Shown piece after piece: positions 7,852 through 14,890 of a stretch of DNA of 39,843 nucleotides; position 1 is the first letter of the stretch, and each line of letters begins with the position of its first letter. The DNA lies in contig CAZIAD010000031.1 in the NCBI GenBank assembly GCA_964537555.1, forward strand, positions 1-39,843. The letters are read 5' to 3'. The notes beneath the pieces were generated by a model. That model did no database searches and had not been told where the DNA came from. It saw only the letters and a list, made by a program, of their open reading frames with translations. The position numbers were made by a program, and so were the translations under genes. This DNA is from CAYRWR01 sp964537555. Its GTDB lineage: Bacteria > Spirochaetota > Brevinematia > Brevinematales > CAYRWR01.

Positions 7852-8267
7852 TGTAGAGCTATTCCTTTATCTTTGTTCTTTATAATCAATGACACCTGTT
7901 TATCTTCCCTCATTTCGGACAGGCTAAACCAGCGGATGTCCTGCAGCATCTTGTCCTGCTTGGAAAGATGCCTGTCCTCGGGGTCAAATCCCAATGCCGC
8001 ATTTTTAGTGGGGTCAGTCTCATGCAGGAAGAAACACCGGCAAATATGGCCACTGACCATGTCCTCATCAAAGGCCGGGGTATGAACGCTGACGGCCAGG
8101 CCGGTTTCCTCCTCGAACTCCCGGATGACTGCCTGCTCCGGAGTCTCGCCCGGTTCAATCTCGCCCCCCGGTAGGGTCCAGTATTCACAGCCGTCAGTCC
8201 GGTGCAGGACCATGAGGATCCGGTCTTCCCGAATGAGGGCACCACAGGCTCTTTGAATAATCTTCAT
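7848..8267 (-). CDS. Nudix hydrolase
   Basis: 139 aa. The complete Nudix box GGEIEPGETPEQAVIREFEE plus ETGL lies near residues 34-57, with Glu residues positioned for Mg2+. It hydrolyses a nucleoside diphosphate linked to another group; the substrate cannot be told from sequence. AGAGGAAAG precedes the ATG. First gene of a two-gene unit with the PHP phosphoesterase. Confidence 0.92.
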   Translation of the reverse strand: MKIIQRACGALIREDRILMVLHRTDGCEYWTLPGGEIEPGETPEQAVIREFEEETGLAVSVHTPAFDEDMVSGHICRCFFLHETDPTKNAALGFDPEDRHLSKQDKMLQDIRWFSLSEMREDKQVSLIIKNKDKGIALQ

Positions 8268-8363
8268 AGAGCTTTCCTCTTATGTTATTTGCAGGTATAG
8301 CATATCTGTCAGTGAAAATGTACCATTGAAAGAGGCATTTTCTCTGAGTGTGCATTTATCCCC

Positions 8364-8891
8364 TTAATCGTCTGTATAATCCATTATCTTCCGGGCTGCC
8401 TGTTCCGGGGAGAGATCGGTATTGTCGATCACCAGGCTCTCCCGGCCCGGTATGAGCTGGAAGAATTCGTATTGGGTCATAAATTCCTCCAGAAAATCCA
8501 CATCCTGGATTTTATGATATTTCTTACGGGATTCACTCAACACTCTTTCTTTTAGGCTATCCCGGGAGCAAAACAGGTGAACAGTATAGAATGCCACATT
8601 ATGCTCTTCAAAAAAGTCGGTCAGGTCCCTGATAAACTGATCATCTAAGGGAGGGGCATAGCAGGCAGTCATGATCAGGCTGACGTCCGATTGTACAGCA
8701 TACTTCAAGGTCAGGAATTTCATATCTTCGGCCATGCGGGCATATTCTTCGGTGCCAAAGGTCAGTAACTCAGAGATATAGTCGTTAACCAGATGATTGT
8801 GGAATACTTTGTAGTCTGACATCTCTGCCACTTTCCGGGCGACAGTGAGCTTCCCGGCAGCAGGCGGGCCGTAGATCATTATCACTTTCAT
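8364..8891 (-). CDS. P-loop nucleoside/small-molecule kinase-like protein
   Basis: 175 aa from the chosen ATG, MKVIMIYGPPAAGKLT. The Walker A motif GPPAAGKLT is at residues 8-16, followed by FHNHLVNDYI (substrate-binding segment) and a lid-like region CSRDSLKERVLSESRKK. It resembles small AAA_33/shikimate-kinase-type phosphotransferases. A longer frame begins 12 codons upstream, but the shorter start has GAGAGG 9 nt before it and begins at the first beta-strand. Confidence 0.8.
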   Translation of the reverse strand: MKVIMIYGPPAAGKLTVARKVAEMSDYKVFHNHLVNDYISELLTFGTEEYARMAEDMKFLTLKYAVQSDVSLIMTACYAPPLDDQFIRDLTDFFEEHNVAFYTVHLFCSRDSLKERVLSESRKKYHKIQDVDFLEEFMTQYEFFQLIPGRESLVIDNTDLSPEQAARKIMDYTDD

Positions 8892-9042
8892 ATATTGTTG
8901 CCTCTCCTCGGGATGACTCATTATCACCTATGCTTTTCAATATCCTATAGCAAGGACTGTTTTTTTTCAATATTTGTCATTATTCGGGAGAAATACACCC
9001 TTGCCGGGTTAAAAGTTTTTAGCCTTTTGTCTCTGAATATTT

Positions 9043-9048
9043 TATAAT
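9043..9048 (+). promoter_or_regulatory. Probable -10 element upstream of the DUF4180 gene
   Basis: A perfect TATAAT 38 bp before the start codon; the best -35 (TTAGCC, 9019-9024, 18-bp spacer) is poor. Confidence 0.45.
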
Positions 9049-9086
9049 TATATCAGTAAGGACAAAGGAATGCCCGGGAGTAGACG

Positions 9087-9437
9087 ATGAAGTTTGAAGT
9101 ACATGAAAGCACCACCCATACCAGTGCGGAGATCACTGAGCTGGATCATGTCATAGATTCGGAACAGGCCTTTCTGGATATCATCGTCAATATCCCCCAT
9201 GACCGCATCCTGTTCCGGGAGGAGATGTTTATTCCTGCTTTCTTCGACCTCAAGACGGGGCTGGCAGGGGCCATACTGCAGAAGGTAAGCCTGTACCGGC
9301 TGAAGATAGGCATCATAGGGGACTATAGTAAATACAGCAGTAAGAGCCTGAGGGATTTTATCTACGAGAGCAACCGGCAGGGGCAGGTCATCTTTCATGC
9401 GGACCGGGAGTATATTGCAAGTAGACTTTCCAAATAA
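9087..9437 (+). CDS. DUF4180 domain protein
   Basis: 116 aa, the whole protein being one DUF4180 domain. Hallmarks are FFDLKTGLAGAILQK, YRLKIGIIGDYSKY and KSLRDFIYESNRQG. The family is widespread, often next to regulators, and has no assigned reaction. A CGGGAG site precedes the ATG. Monocistronic and divergent from the kinase-like gene. Confidence 0.88.
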   Translation: MKFEVHESTTHTSAEITELDHVIDSEQAFLDIIVNIPHDRILFREEMFIPAFFDLKTGLAGAILQKVSLYRLKIGIIGDYSKYSSKSLRDFIYESNRQGQVIFHADREYIASRLSK

Positions 9438-9513
9438 TTAATATGCTTATGGAATGTATTCTTGCAAATTAAATCTAGAGTCCTAAATGTCGTCTTTTTA
9501 TACAGAATGACAC

Positions 9514-9542
9514 TTGACTTTTGGAAATATGCAGATTAACAT
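9514..9542 (+). promoter_or_regulatory. Sigma-70 promoter of hicBA
   Basis: TTGACT (9514-9519), 17-bp spacer, TAACAT (9537-9542). The same -10 hexamer occurs in the acr3 and histidine kinase promoters of this window. Confidence 0.7.
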
Positions 9543-9585
9543 AGAAATATTGGAATTATAAAATATTTATAAGTAGGTAAGATGT

Positions 9586-9756
9586 ATGGATACAAAAATG
9601 AAGATGATCTACTGGAAATCAGATAGGTTTTGGTTAGGAAAATTACTGGAACATCCTGAAATCATGACACAGGGTGAGACTTTGGAAGAATTGGAAGAGA
9701 ATCTGAAAGATGCCTATCTGATGATGGCTATGGATGATGTTCCGGATATGTTATGA
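9586..9756 (+). CDS. hicB: HicB-family antitoxin (short form)
   Basis: 56 aa beginning MDTKMKMIYWKSDRFWLGKL. The partial RNase H-like HicB fold is recognisable: W..DRFWLGKLLEHPEIMTQGETLEELEENLKDAY. AGGTAAG precedes the ATG. It has no C-terminal DNA-binding domain. It should neutralise the HicA toxin encoded 18 bp downstream. Codon use is AT-rich. Confidence 0.82.
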   Translation: MDTKMKMIYWKSDRFWLGKLLEHPEIMTQGETLEELEENLKDAYLMMAMDDVPDML

Positions 9757-9774
9757 GACCAAAGAAATCGCAAT

Positions 9775-9951
9775 ATGAAGCGAAAGAAACTGATTCAATA
9801 TTTAGAAAGCAAAGGCTGTACATTATTAAGACATGGCAGCAGGCATGATATATATCTTAATCCGGTGAATAATTCAAAACAACCAGTACCAAGACATAGT
9901 GATATAGATGAATAACTGGCAGCTCATATTATCAAATACTTAGGAATTTAA
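9775..9951 (+). pseudogene. hicA: HicA-family toxin interrupted by an in-frame TAA
   Basis: The frame opens MKRKKLIQYLESKGCTLLRH, followed by GSRHDIYLNP with the catalytic His of HicA mRNA interferases, then PVPRHSDIDE and a TAA at 9913-9915. The same frame continues past the stop as LAAHIIKYLGI and ends at a second TAA (9949-9951); this is the normal HicA C-terminal helix. The stop therefore removes about 11 residues of a 58-residue protein. The 46-aa product is probably unstable or inactive, or the stop is read through. Confidence 0.8.
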
Positions 9952-10027
9952 TGTATTTTCACATATACAAAAATGTCATTCCTATAAATAAGTTTTAAAA
10001 ATAGCAGATTCAAGTCTATAAAGTATG

Positions 10028-10033
10028 TATAAT
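10028..10033 (+). promoter_or_regulatory. -10 element of the candidate structured RNA
   Basis: A perfect TATAAT in the intergenic region, with no good -35 at 16-18 bp. Transcription would start near 10041 and run to the terminator at 10249 with no convincing open frame. Confidence 0.45.
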
Positions 10034-10040
10034 CAACCCA

Positions 10041-10249
10041 CGTTTATCCGCTCAGTCAGATAGAGAGTCAATGAAAGTGTGAAAGTAGGCATATACATAT
10101 GGGACTCCCCGTGGGCAGCTGGACGCACCTGAGTCCCGGCAGGTGCCGTAAGGACGCCGGCCCCGGGGGACGGCCTGGAGGGATAGATTATTGTAACAGG
10201 AAGAGAGATTTAAAAAGCCGGCCCTAAAGTCAAAGGGCCGGCTCTTTTT
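10041..10249 (+). ncRNA. Candidate structured non-coding RNA with pseudoknot
   Basis: This 334-bp intergenic region (9952-10285) holds no gene. Bases 10101-10182 are about 77% G+C by hand count (63 of 82) inside AT-rich flanks. A 7-bp hairpin (10125-10131 with 10140-10146) carries an 8-nt loop, and six loop bases, AGTCCC (10132-10137), are the exact complement of GGGACT at 10101-10106: a potential H-type pseudoknot. A second stem GCCG/CGGC (10156-10159 with 10171-10174) follows, then the terminator. It does not match the SRP, 6S, tmRNA, RNase P or riboswitch cores I know. Confidence 0.45.
10212..10249. terminator. Bidirectional rho-independent terminator
   Basis: A perfect 9-bp stem AGCCGGCCC / GGGCCGGCT (10216-10224, 10235-10243) with a 10-nt loop has five As on the left and five Ts, after one C, on the right. 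It can end clpB transcripts on the minus strand and the candidate RNA on the plus strand. Confidence 0.93.
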
Positions 10250-10285
10250 ATATTCACGATATATCTTAATTTATCCAGAATCTTC

Positions 10286-12883
10286 CTATTTCTTATGCGT
10301 AAAAGTAAACTCATCGCCTTTGGCGTCCACGGTGATCTTGTGGTCGTCCCCGTTTTCGCCCTTGAGGACCTCGATGGCCAGGGGGTCCAGGATGTGGCGC
10401 TGGATGATGCGCTTGAGGGGGCGGGCGCCGAAGTCGGGATCATAACCCTGGCGGGCGGCCAGCTTTTTGGCGGCATCGGTGATGGAGAGGATGATATTTC
10501 GGGCCTTGAGACGGGCCTGGACCTGGGCCATCTGTATGTCCACGATAGCCAGGATGTCGTCCTCTTCCAGAGCGCGGAAGGTGATGATGTCGTCCACCCG
10601 GTTCAGGAACTCGGGGCGGAAGGTCTGCTTGAGCTGGGCGTGGAGCTCACCCTTGAGGGCGTGATTGGTATCCGCGCCGCTGGCGAATCCCTTGACCTGG
10701 ATGGTGTGGGAGCCGATGTTGGAGGTCATGATGATGATGGTATTGCTGAAGTCCACAGTGCGGCCCTGCCCGTCGGTGAGGCGGCCGTCGTCCAGGATCT
10801 GGAGGAGGACATTAAAGATGTCGGGGTGGGCCTTTTCGATCTCGTCAAACAGGATGACCGAGAAAGGGCGGCGGCGGATCATCTCGGTGAGCTGGCCTCC
10901 CTCGTCATAACCCACGTATCCCGGAGGGGCCCCGATGAGGCGCTGTACGCTGAACTTTTCCATGTATTCACTCATGTCCACCCGGATGAGGGCCTTTTCG
11001 GTGTCGAACAGGATCTCGGCCAGGGCCTTGGAGGTCTCGGTCTTACCCACACCGGTGGGGCCCAGGAACATAAAGGAGCCGATAGGACGGTGGGCTTCCT
11101 GCAGTCCGGCCCGGGTGCGGCGTACGGCATTGGCCACTGAAGTAATGGCGATATCCTGGCCTACCACGCGGCGGCGCAGCTCGTCCTCCAGGCGGAGGAG
11201 CTTCTGCTTTTCACTCTCCATCATGCGGGACACGGGTATGCCGGTCCACTGGGACACGATCTGGGCGATGTCTTCCTCATCGATCTCCTCCCGGAGCATG
11301 GGGTGGTCGCCCTGGACCTTGTGCAGTTTGTCCTGGAGCTCTTTGAGCTCCTTTTCGGCCCCGGGGATGAGAGAGTAGCGGATCTCGGCTACCCGTTCCA
11401 GGTTATTGGCACGCTGTACGGATTCCTCCTCCAGCTTGAGGTCGTCTATCTGTTTCTTGAGCTCTTTTATCTTTACGATGACGCTGCGTTCCTTTTCCCA
11501 GGTGGCCTTGACAGCGGTGTGTTTCTCCTGCAATGCTGCCAGCTCCTGTTCCAGGAGGGCCAGGCGCTCTTTAGAGTCGCGGTCGCTTTCCTTGGACAGG
11601 GCCTGTTTTTCGATGGACAGGCGCATGAGCTTACGCTCCAGGTCGTCCACTTCCTGGGGCTGGCTCTCTATCTCCAGGCGGATCTTGGAGCTGGCCTCAT
11701 CCACCAGGTCGATGGCTTTGTCGGGGAGGTGGCGCTCGGTGAGGTAGCGTACCGAGAGCTCTACGGCGGAGACCAGGGAGTTGTCCGATATGCGGATACC
11801 GTGGTGTACTTCGTACTTTTCCTTGATCCCCCGCAGGATGGCGATACTGTCCTCGATGGTGGGTTCTTCCACCTTGACGGGCTGGAAGCGGCGCTCCAGG
11901 GCTTTGTCTTTTTCTATGTACTTGCGGTATTCATCAGTGGTGGTGGCACCTATGACCCTGATCTCTCCCCGGGCCAGGGCGGGCTTGAGCAGGTTACCGG
12001 CATCGATAGCCCCTTCGGCATTACCGGCGCCCACCACAGTGTGGAGCTCGTCTATGAACAGGATGACCTCTCCGTCGGAGTCTATGACTTCCTTGACCAG
12101 GGCCTTGAGCCGCTCTTCAAACTCGCCCCGGAACTTGGCCCCCGCGATGAGCAGGCCCAGGTCCAGGGTGAGGATTCGGCGGTTCTTCAGAGAGTCGGGG
12201 ACATCACCGTCCACGATACGCCGGGCGATACCCTCAGCGATGGCGGTCTTACCCACACCGGCCTCTCCTATGAGGACGGGGTTGTTCTTGGTACGGCGGG
12301 TCAGGACCTGCATGACCCGGCGGATCTCCTGGTTACGGCCGATCACGGGATCGAGCTTACCCTTGCGGGCCATCTCGGTGAGGTCCATGGTGTACTTGTC
12401 CAGGGCCTTGTACTTGGCCTCGGGGGAGTCACTGGTGACCCGGTGTGATCCCCGCATATTTTTTATGGTCAATAAGACGGAGTCATAGTGCAGATTCATC
12501 TCATGGAGGGCCTTCTGCCACAGGGGGTCCTTGGAGTCCAGGATGGCCAGGAACAGATGTTCGGTGGACATGAATTCATCCCCCAGCTTGTCGGCTTCTT
12601 TACCGGCCCGTTCCAGAGTGCTGTTCATCTCCCGGGATACCATGACCTGGGCCATGCCCTGTACCTTGGGCTTGGCAGCCAGCATTTCTTCTATATGTTT
12701 GTAGACCTTGTCCATGTTGATCTCCAGGTTCTGGAGAATGGGCTTGACCAGGCCCTCTTCCTGCTCGATGAGGGCCAGCATGAGGTGGGGAGTGTCTACT
12801 TCCTGGTGGTTCTGTTCAGCGGCCAGCATCACGGAGCGCTGCATGGCTTCCTGGGCCTTGATGGTCATTTTGTTGGGGTTCAT
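10286..12883 (-). CDS. clpB: ATP-dependent disaggregase ClpB
   Basis: 865 aa, full length. A hexameric AAA+ chaperone that pulls proteins out of aggregates together with DnaK. Domains in order are the N-domain (1-150), NBD1 with Walker A GEAGVGKTAIAEG and Walker B VILFIDELHT, the coiled-coil middle domain (about 400-520), and NBD2 with GPTGVGKTETSKALAE and VILFDEIEKAH, ending with DPDFGARPLKRIIQRHI. The ATG at 12883 follows CAGGAGG; a frame extending 21 codons upstream crosses the promoter and is rejected. Codons are strongly C/G-ending, unlike the ribosomal protein genes in this window. Confidence 0.98.
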   Translation of the reverse strand: MNPNKMTIKAQEAMQRSVMLAAEQNHQEVDTPHLMLALIEQEEGLVKPILQNLEINMDKVYKHIEEMLAAKPKVQGMAQVMVSREMNSTLERAGKEADKLGDEFMSTEHLFLAILDSKDPLWQKALHEMNLHYDSVLLTIKNMRGSHRVTSDSPEAKYKALDKYTMDLTEMARKGKLDPVIGRNQEIRRVMQVLTRRTKNNPVLIGEAGVGKTAIAEGIARRIVDGDVPDSLKNRRILTLDLGLLIAGAKFRGEFEERLKALVKEVIDSDGEVILFIDELHTVVGAGNAEGAIDAGNLLKPALARGEIRVIGATTTDEYRKYIEKDKALERRFQPVKVEEPTIEDSIAILRGIKEKYEVHHGIRISDNSLVSAVELSVRYLTERHLPDKAIDLVDEASSKIRLEIESQPQEVDDLERKLMRLSIEKQALSKESDRDSKERLALLEQELAALQEKHTAVKATWEKERSVIVKIKELKKQIDDLKLEEESVQRANNLERVAEIRYSLIPGAEKELKELQDKLHKVQGDHPMLREEIDEEDIAQIVSQWTGIPVSRMMESEKQKLLRLEDELRRRVVGQDIAITSVANAVRRTRAGLQEAHRPIGSFMFLGPTGVGKTETSKALAEILFDTEKALIRVDMSEYMEKFSVQRLIGAPPGYVGYDEGGQLTEMIRRRPFSVILFDEIEKAHPDIFNVLLQILDDGRLTDGQGRTVDFSNTIIIMTSNIGSHTIQVKGFASGADTNHALKGELHAQLKQTFRPEFLNRVDDIITFRALEEDDILAIVDIQMAQVQARLKARNIILSITDAAKKLAARQGYDPDFGARPLKRIIQRHILDPLAIEVLKGENGDDHKITVDAKGDEFTFTHKK

Positions 12884-12917
12884 TGTTCCTCCTGTGGGCA
12901 GTGTTTTTGCTGTATTA

Positions 12918-12946
12918 AAGATAGTAAGAGTCGGGGCGGGCGTCAA
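12918..12946 (-). promoter_or_regulatory. Sigma-70-type promoter of clpB
   Basis: On the minus strand TTGACG (12941-12946), 17 bp, TATCTT (12918-12923). No CIRCE element or heat-shock sigma-32-type promoter was found nearby. Confidence 0.6.
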
Positions 12947-12959
12947 GTGGTGGTGTGGG

Positions 12960-13372
12960 GAGGTCTCTCACTGAGGCACAGAGGAGGAGTGAGGAGGTGG
13001 TCACCTGGTGGTGGGCGTCTGGGCATGGGCTGCCACCCAGTGCCTATGCCAGCGATAGCTGGCGGGCGGCGGTATTTCTTTGCCCAGGGCAGCAAAGAAC
13101 CCATTCGACCAGCTCAGGGACCATGTCTTACGGTCACCGAGTCATATCGAGGTGTCCGCGAAATGTCTGCTGGAGTATAGCAGTTCAATGTGCCGGGCGG
13201 GCTGAATGGCCGGAGGCTGGGTTTAGGCTTGGGTAGGTCAGCCCTGGTGGGGTGTATGGTGGGGCGCACATTGAGGAGCATAGCAAGTAGCCTTCGGCGG
13301 AGAAGTAAGGCTTGGTGGGGTTGAAGATTATGTATCTGTTTGAGTGTTAAGGCTCGGGCTTTACAGAAAGGA
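12960..13372. other. Gene-free GC-rich segment full of hairpins
   Basis: The 625 bp between clpB and the next gene hold no believable coding frame. Inverted repeats lie in series: 13022-13044 (GGCA/TGCC over GGG/CCC), 13048-13063 (GCCAGC-GATA-GCTGGC), 13076-13099 (TTCTTTGC/GCAAAGAA), 13105-13150 (REP-like palindrome), 13167-13183 (CTGCT/AGCAG) and 13289-13312 (AGCCTT/AAGGCT). The segment could be a structured RNA, a clump of palindromic repeats, or a decayed insertion. Confidence 0.5.
13105..13150. repeat. REP-like imperfect palindrome
   Basis: The left arm TCGACCAGCTCAGGGACC and the complement of the right arm (13132-13150) agree at most positions. The arm sequence resembles a widespread family of short palindromes (consensus like TTCGAC.AGCTCAGGGACC) that is scattered between genes in many bacteria; this resemblance is from memory. 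No second copy was seen in the window. Confidence 0.5.
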
Positions 13373-13378
13373 CAACTC

Positions 13379-13406
13379 TATTGACTATAGACTATCGACT
13401 ATTGAC
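13379..13406 (+). repeat. Four-copy 7-bp tandem repeat
   Basis: Four consecutive TATNGAC units (N = T, A, C, T) in the AT-rich part of the intergenic region, 100 bp before the phosphatase gene. Confidence 0.75.
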
Positions 13407-13472
13407 CAATAGCCCTCTATATCCTAGACAAAACCGGGATTCTACGATAAATTATAAGTCATTAAAAAACAG

Positions 13473-13492
13473 CCGGGGGGAAAGCTCCCCGG
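13473..13492 (+). promoter_or_regulatory. Strong hairpin just upstream of the phosphatase ribosome binding site
   Basis: CCGGGGGG (13473-13480) pairs with CTCCCCGG (13485-13492) over an AAAG loop, with one G-U pair. There is no T-run, so it is not a terminator. The AAGGA site of the next gene begins 3 nt after the stem. Confidence 0.5.
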
Positions 13493-13508
13493 GATAAGGA
13501 ATGAACAA

Positions 13509-14714
13509 ATGCATTTATTGAAACGACTATCTGTTATAATCGTGACCTATATGATTTTGCCTGTTTTGATCTTCAGTGCTGCCCTAAAAGGTGAACTGCC
13601 TGATCAGGTCTTCCGTTTATCCAAAGGACTGGAAGTCAGCACAGAAGACTGTAGACAGGGTTACAGTATAGTGGATGAGGGGGCATCAGTATTATTCCTG
13701 TTTTATCCGCCCCTGTTTGAGCAGGACAATATAAAGATGGTACAGGTAGCGGGTACCTTTACCCGCTGGAAAGAACTCCCGGAGTGGGTCTTAAAGAAAC
13801 AGGGGCGCAGCGGCTTGTGGACATTAAAGGTGCCTATTGAAAAAGTCGAGATCCCTGGAAATTCGGGCCAACCTGAGTTTAAGTTTGTGGTAAGTACGGG
13901 CAAGCCTGCGGGTACCTGGCTTAGTAGTAAGTCACCCTGGCAGCTGGGGGCTAATAATCTCATTCTACTGCCCGGTGATGATACCAATGAATTAAGGGCC
14001 AATATAGAACTGGCCCTGACCCTGAAAAGACCCACGGATTTTGATCTGAACAATCCCGTGGATGAAGCTATGCTGGCCAACTTCCGGCAGGCCCCGGGAA
14101 CTCAAAATCTATACCGATCCTATCATCCCTATAAGATCTCCCGGGCCCTCAATAAGACCGAGCCCATGCGCATCGAGGCTGTAAAAAGACTGATGCTGAA
14201 GTATAGTATACATTCTGTGATCTGTCTGTCCGGGAATGAAAAGGCCTTTGCCAATGCCAATGAAAACATTTCTGACTATCAACAGAAGATCATAGATAAT
14301 AAACACGAACTTTTTGAAAATGCCAACTACAACCTGGTCTATTATGAATCCACCAGCCGGGAAATGGGCCTGATGGTGCAGAGGGTCGTGCAGTTCATCC
14401 TGGATGAAAAGAACAGCGGGCCTTTTCTGGTACACTGTCGCCTTGGTACTGACCGGACCGGAGTAATGGTGGGGATATTAAGCGGCCTCTGTGGTAGCCC
14501 CTGGAAGGATATACGACAGGATTATCAGAAGAGTAATAACATGGGTATGAAGGAATTCCGGGATTATAAACTCCTGCGCTATGCTCTGGAACAGATGATA
14601 GGCGAGAAACTGACAGATGGCACCGACCTGCAGGCCGGACTGTCACAGTATTTTATCAAAAACGGCTATCTGAGCCGGGAACAGATTGACGCTTTGGGGC
14701 AGAAGCTGAAGTAG
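13509..14714 (+). CDS. Exported CBM48-like glucan-binding / dual-specificity phosphatase protein (laforin-like order)
   Basis: 401 aa. A signal peptide or anchor (1-25) is followed by a beta-rich region (about 60-155) with VQVAGTFTRWKELP, FKFVV and GTWLSSKSPW. This pattern fits the CBM48/AMPK glycogen-binding fold. Residues about 195-380 form a cysteine phosphatase domain opening NLYRSYHPYKISRAL, with the P-loop HCRLGTDRTG (Cys310, Arg316; Cx5R). CBM before phosphatase is the order of animal laforin. Likely periplasmic; phosphoglucan is a reasonable but untested substrate. AAGGA lies upstream of the ATG. It converges on the next gene. Confidence 0.8.
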   Translation: MHLLKRLSVIIVTYMILPVLIFSAALKGELPDQVFRLSKGLEVSTEDCRQGYSIVDEGASVLFLFYPPLFEQDNIKMVQVAGTFTRWKELPEWVLKKQGRSGLWTLKVPIEKVEIPGNSGQPEFKFVVSTGKPAGTWLSSKSPWQLGANNLILLPGDDTNELRANIELALTLKRPTDFDLNNPVDEAMLANFRQAPGTQNLYRSYHPYKISRALNKTEPMRIEAVKRLMLKYSIHSVICLSGNEKAFANANENISDYQQKIIDNKHELFENANYNLVYYESTSREMGLMVQRVVQFILDEKNSGPFLVHCRLGTDRTGVMVGILSGLCGSPWKDIRQDYQKSNNMGMKEFRDYKLLRYALEQMIGEKLTDGTDLQAGLSQYFIKNGYLSREQIDALGQKLK

Positions 14715-14890
14715 CTAAAGGGCAGATGCAGGTTGGAGTGAGCTTATATACGGGCTGTCTGTGCCTACTTAAGCCGGATAAAAGTTGATTTCTTTTCCCC
14801 CTGCACAGACACTCACCATCAGGTGTTGACCGGGCTACTCCCACCTGCTGGCGTATCCGGGAAGCCCTGGAATTGCCCCAGTGATGAACG
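14715..14890. other. Convergent intergenic region with interlocking inverted repeats
   Basis: TGTCTGTGC (14756-14764) pairs with GCACAGACA (14803-14811), with GTGAG/CTCAC outside it. CAGGTG/CACCTG (14820-14825, 14842-14847) and CCGGATA/TATCCGG (14774-14780, 14854-14860) also pair. No T-run is present, so it is not a standard terminator. Confidence 0.5.

Noticed and set aside
10041..10249. HDV-like ribozyme, SRP RNA, 6S RNA or tmRNA identity for the candidate RNA
   Set aside because: Order of pairing strands does not fit the HDV fold and none of the conserved cores of the other classes is present.
12884..12946. 21-codon N-terminal extension of ClpB
   Set aside because: It overlaps the promoter and lacks a ribosome binding site; the ATG at 12883 has CAGGAGG.
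10295..13236. Several long plus-strand frames opposite clpB and its upstream region
   Set aside because: They mirror the GC-rich clpB codons, have no family similarity or ribosome binding sites, and clpB is complete on the other strand.
12960..13320. RNase P RNA or tmRNA in the hairpin-rich region
   Set aside because: No conserved core such as GAGGAAAGTCC or the tRNA-like ends could be found.
13403..13508. Heptamer repeats as a CRISPR remnant
   Set aside because: Units are 7 bp with no spacers and no cas genes are nearby.
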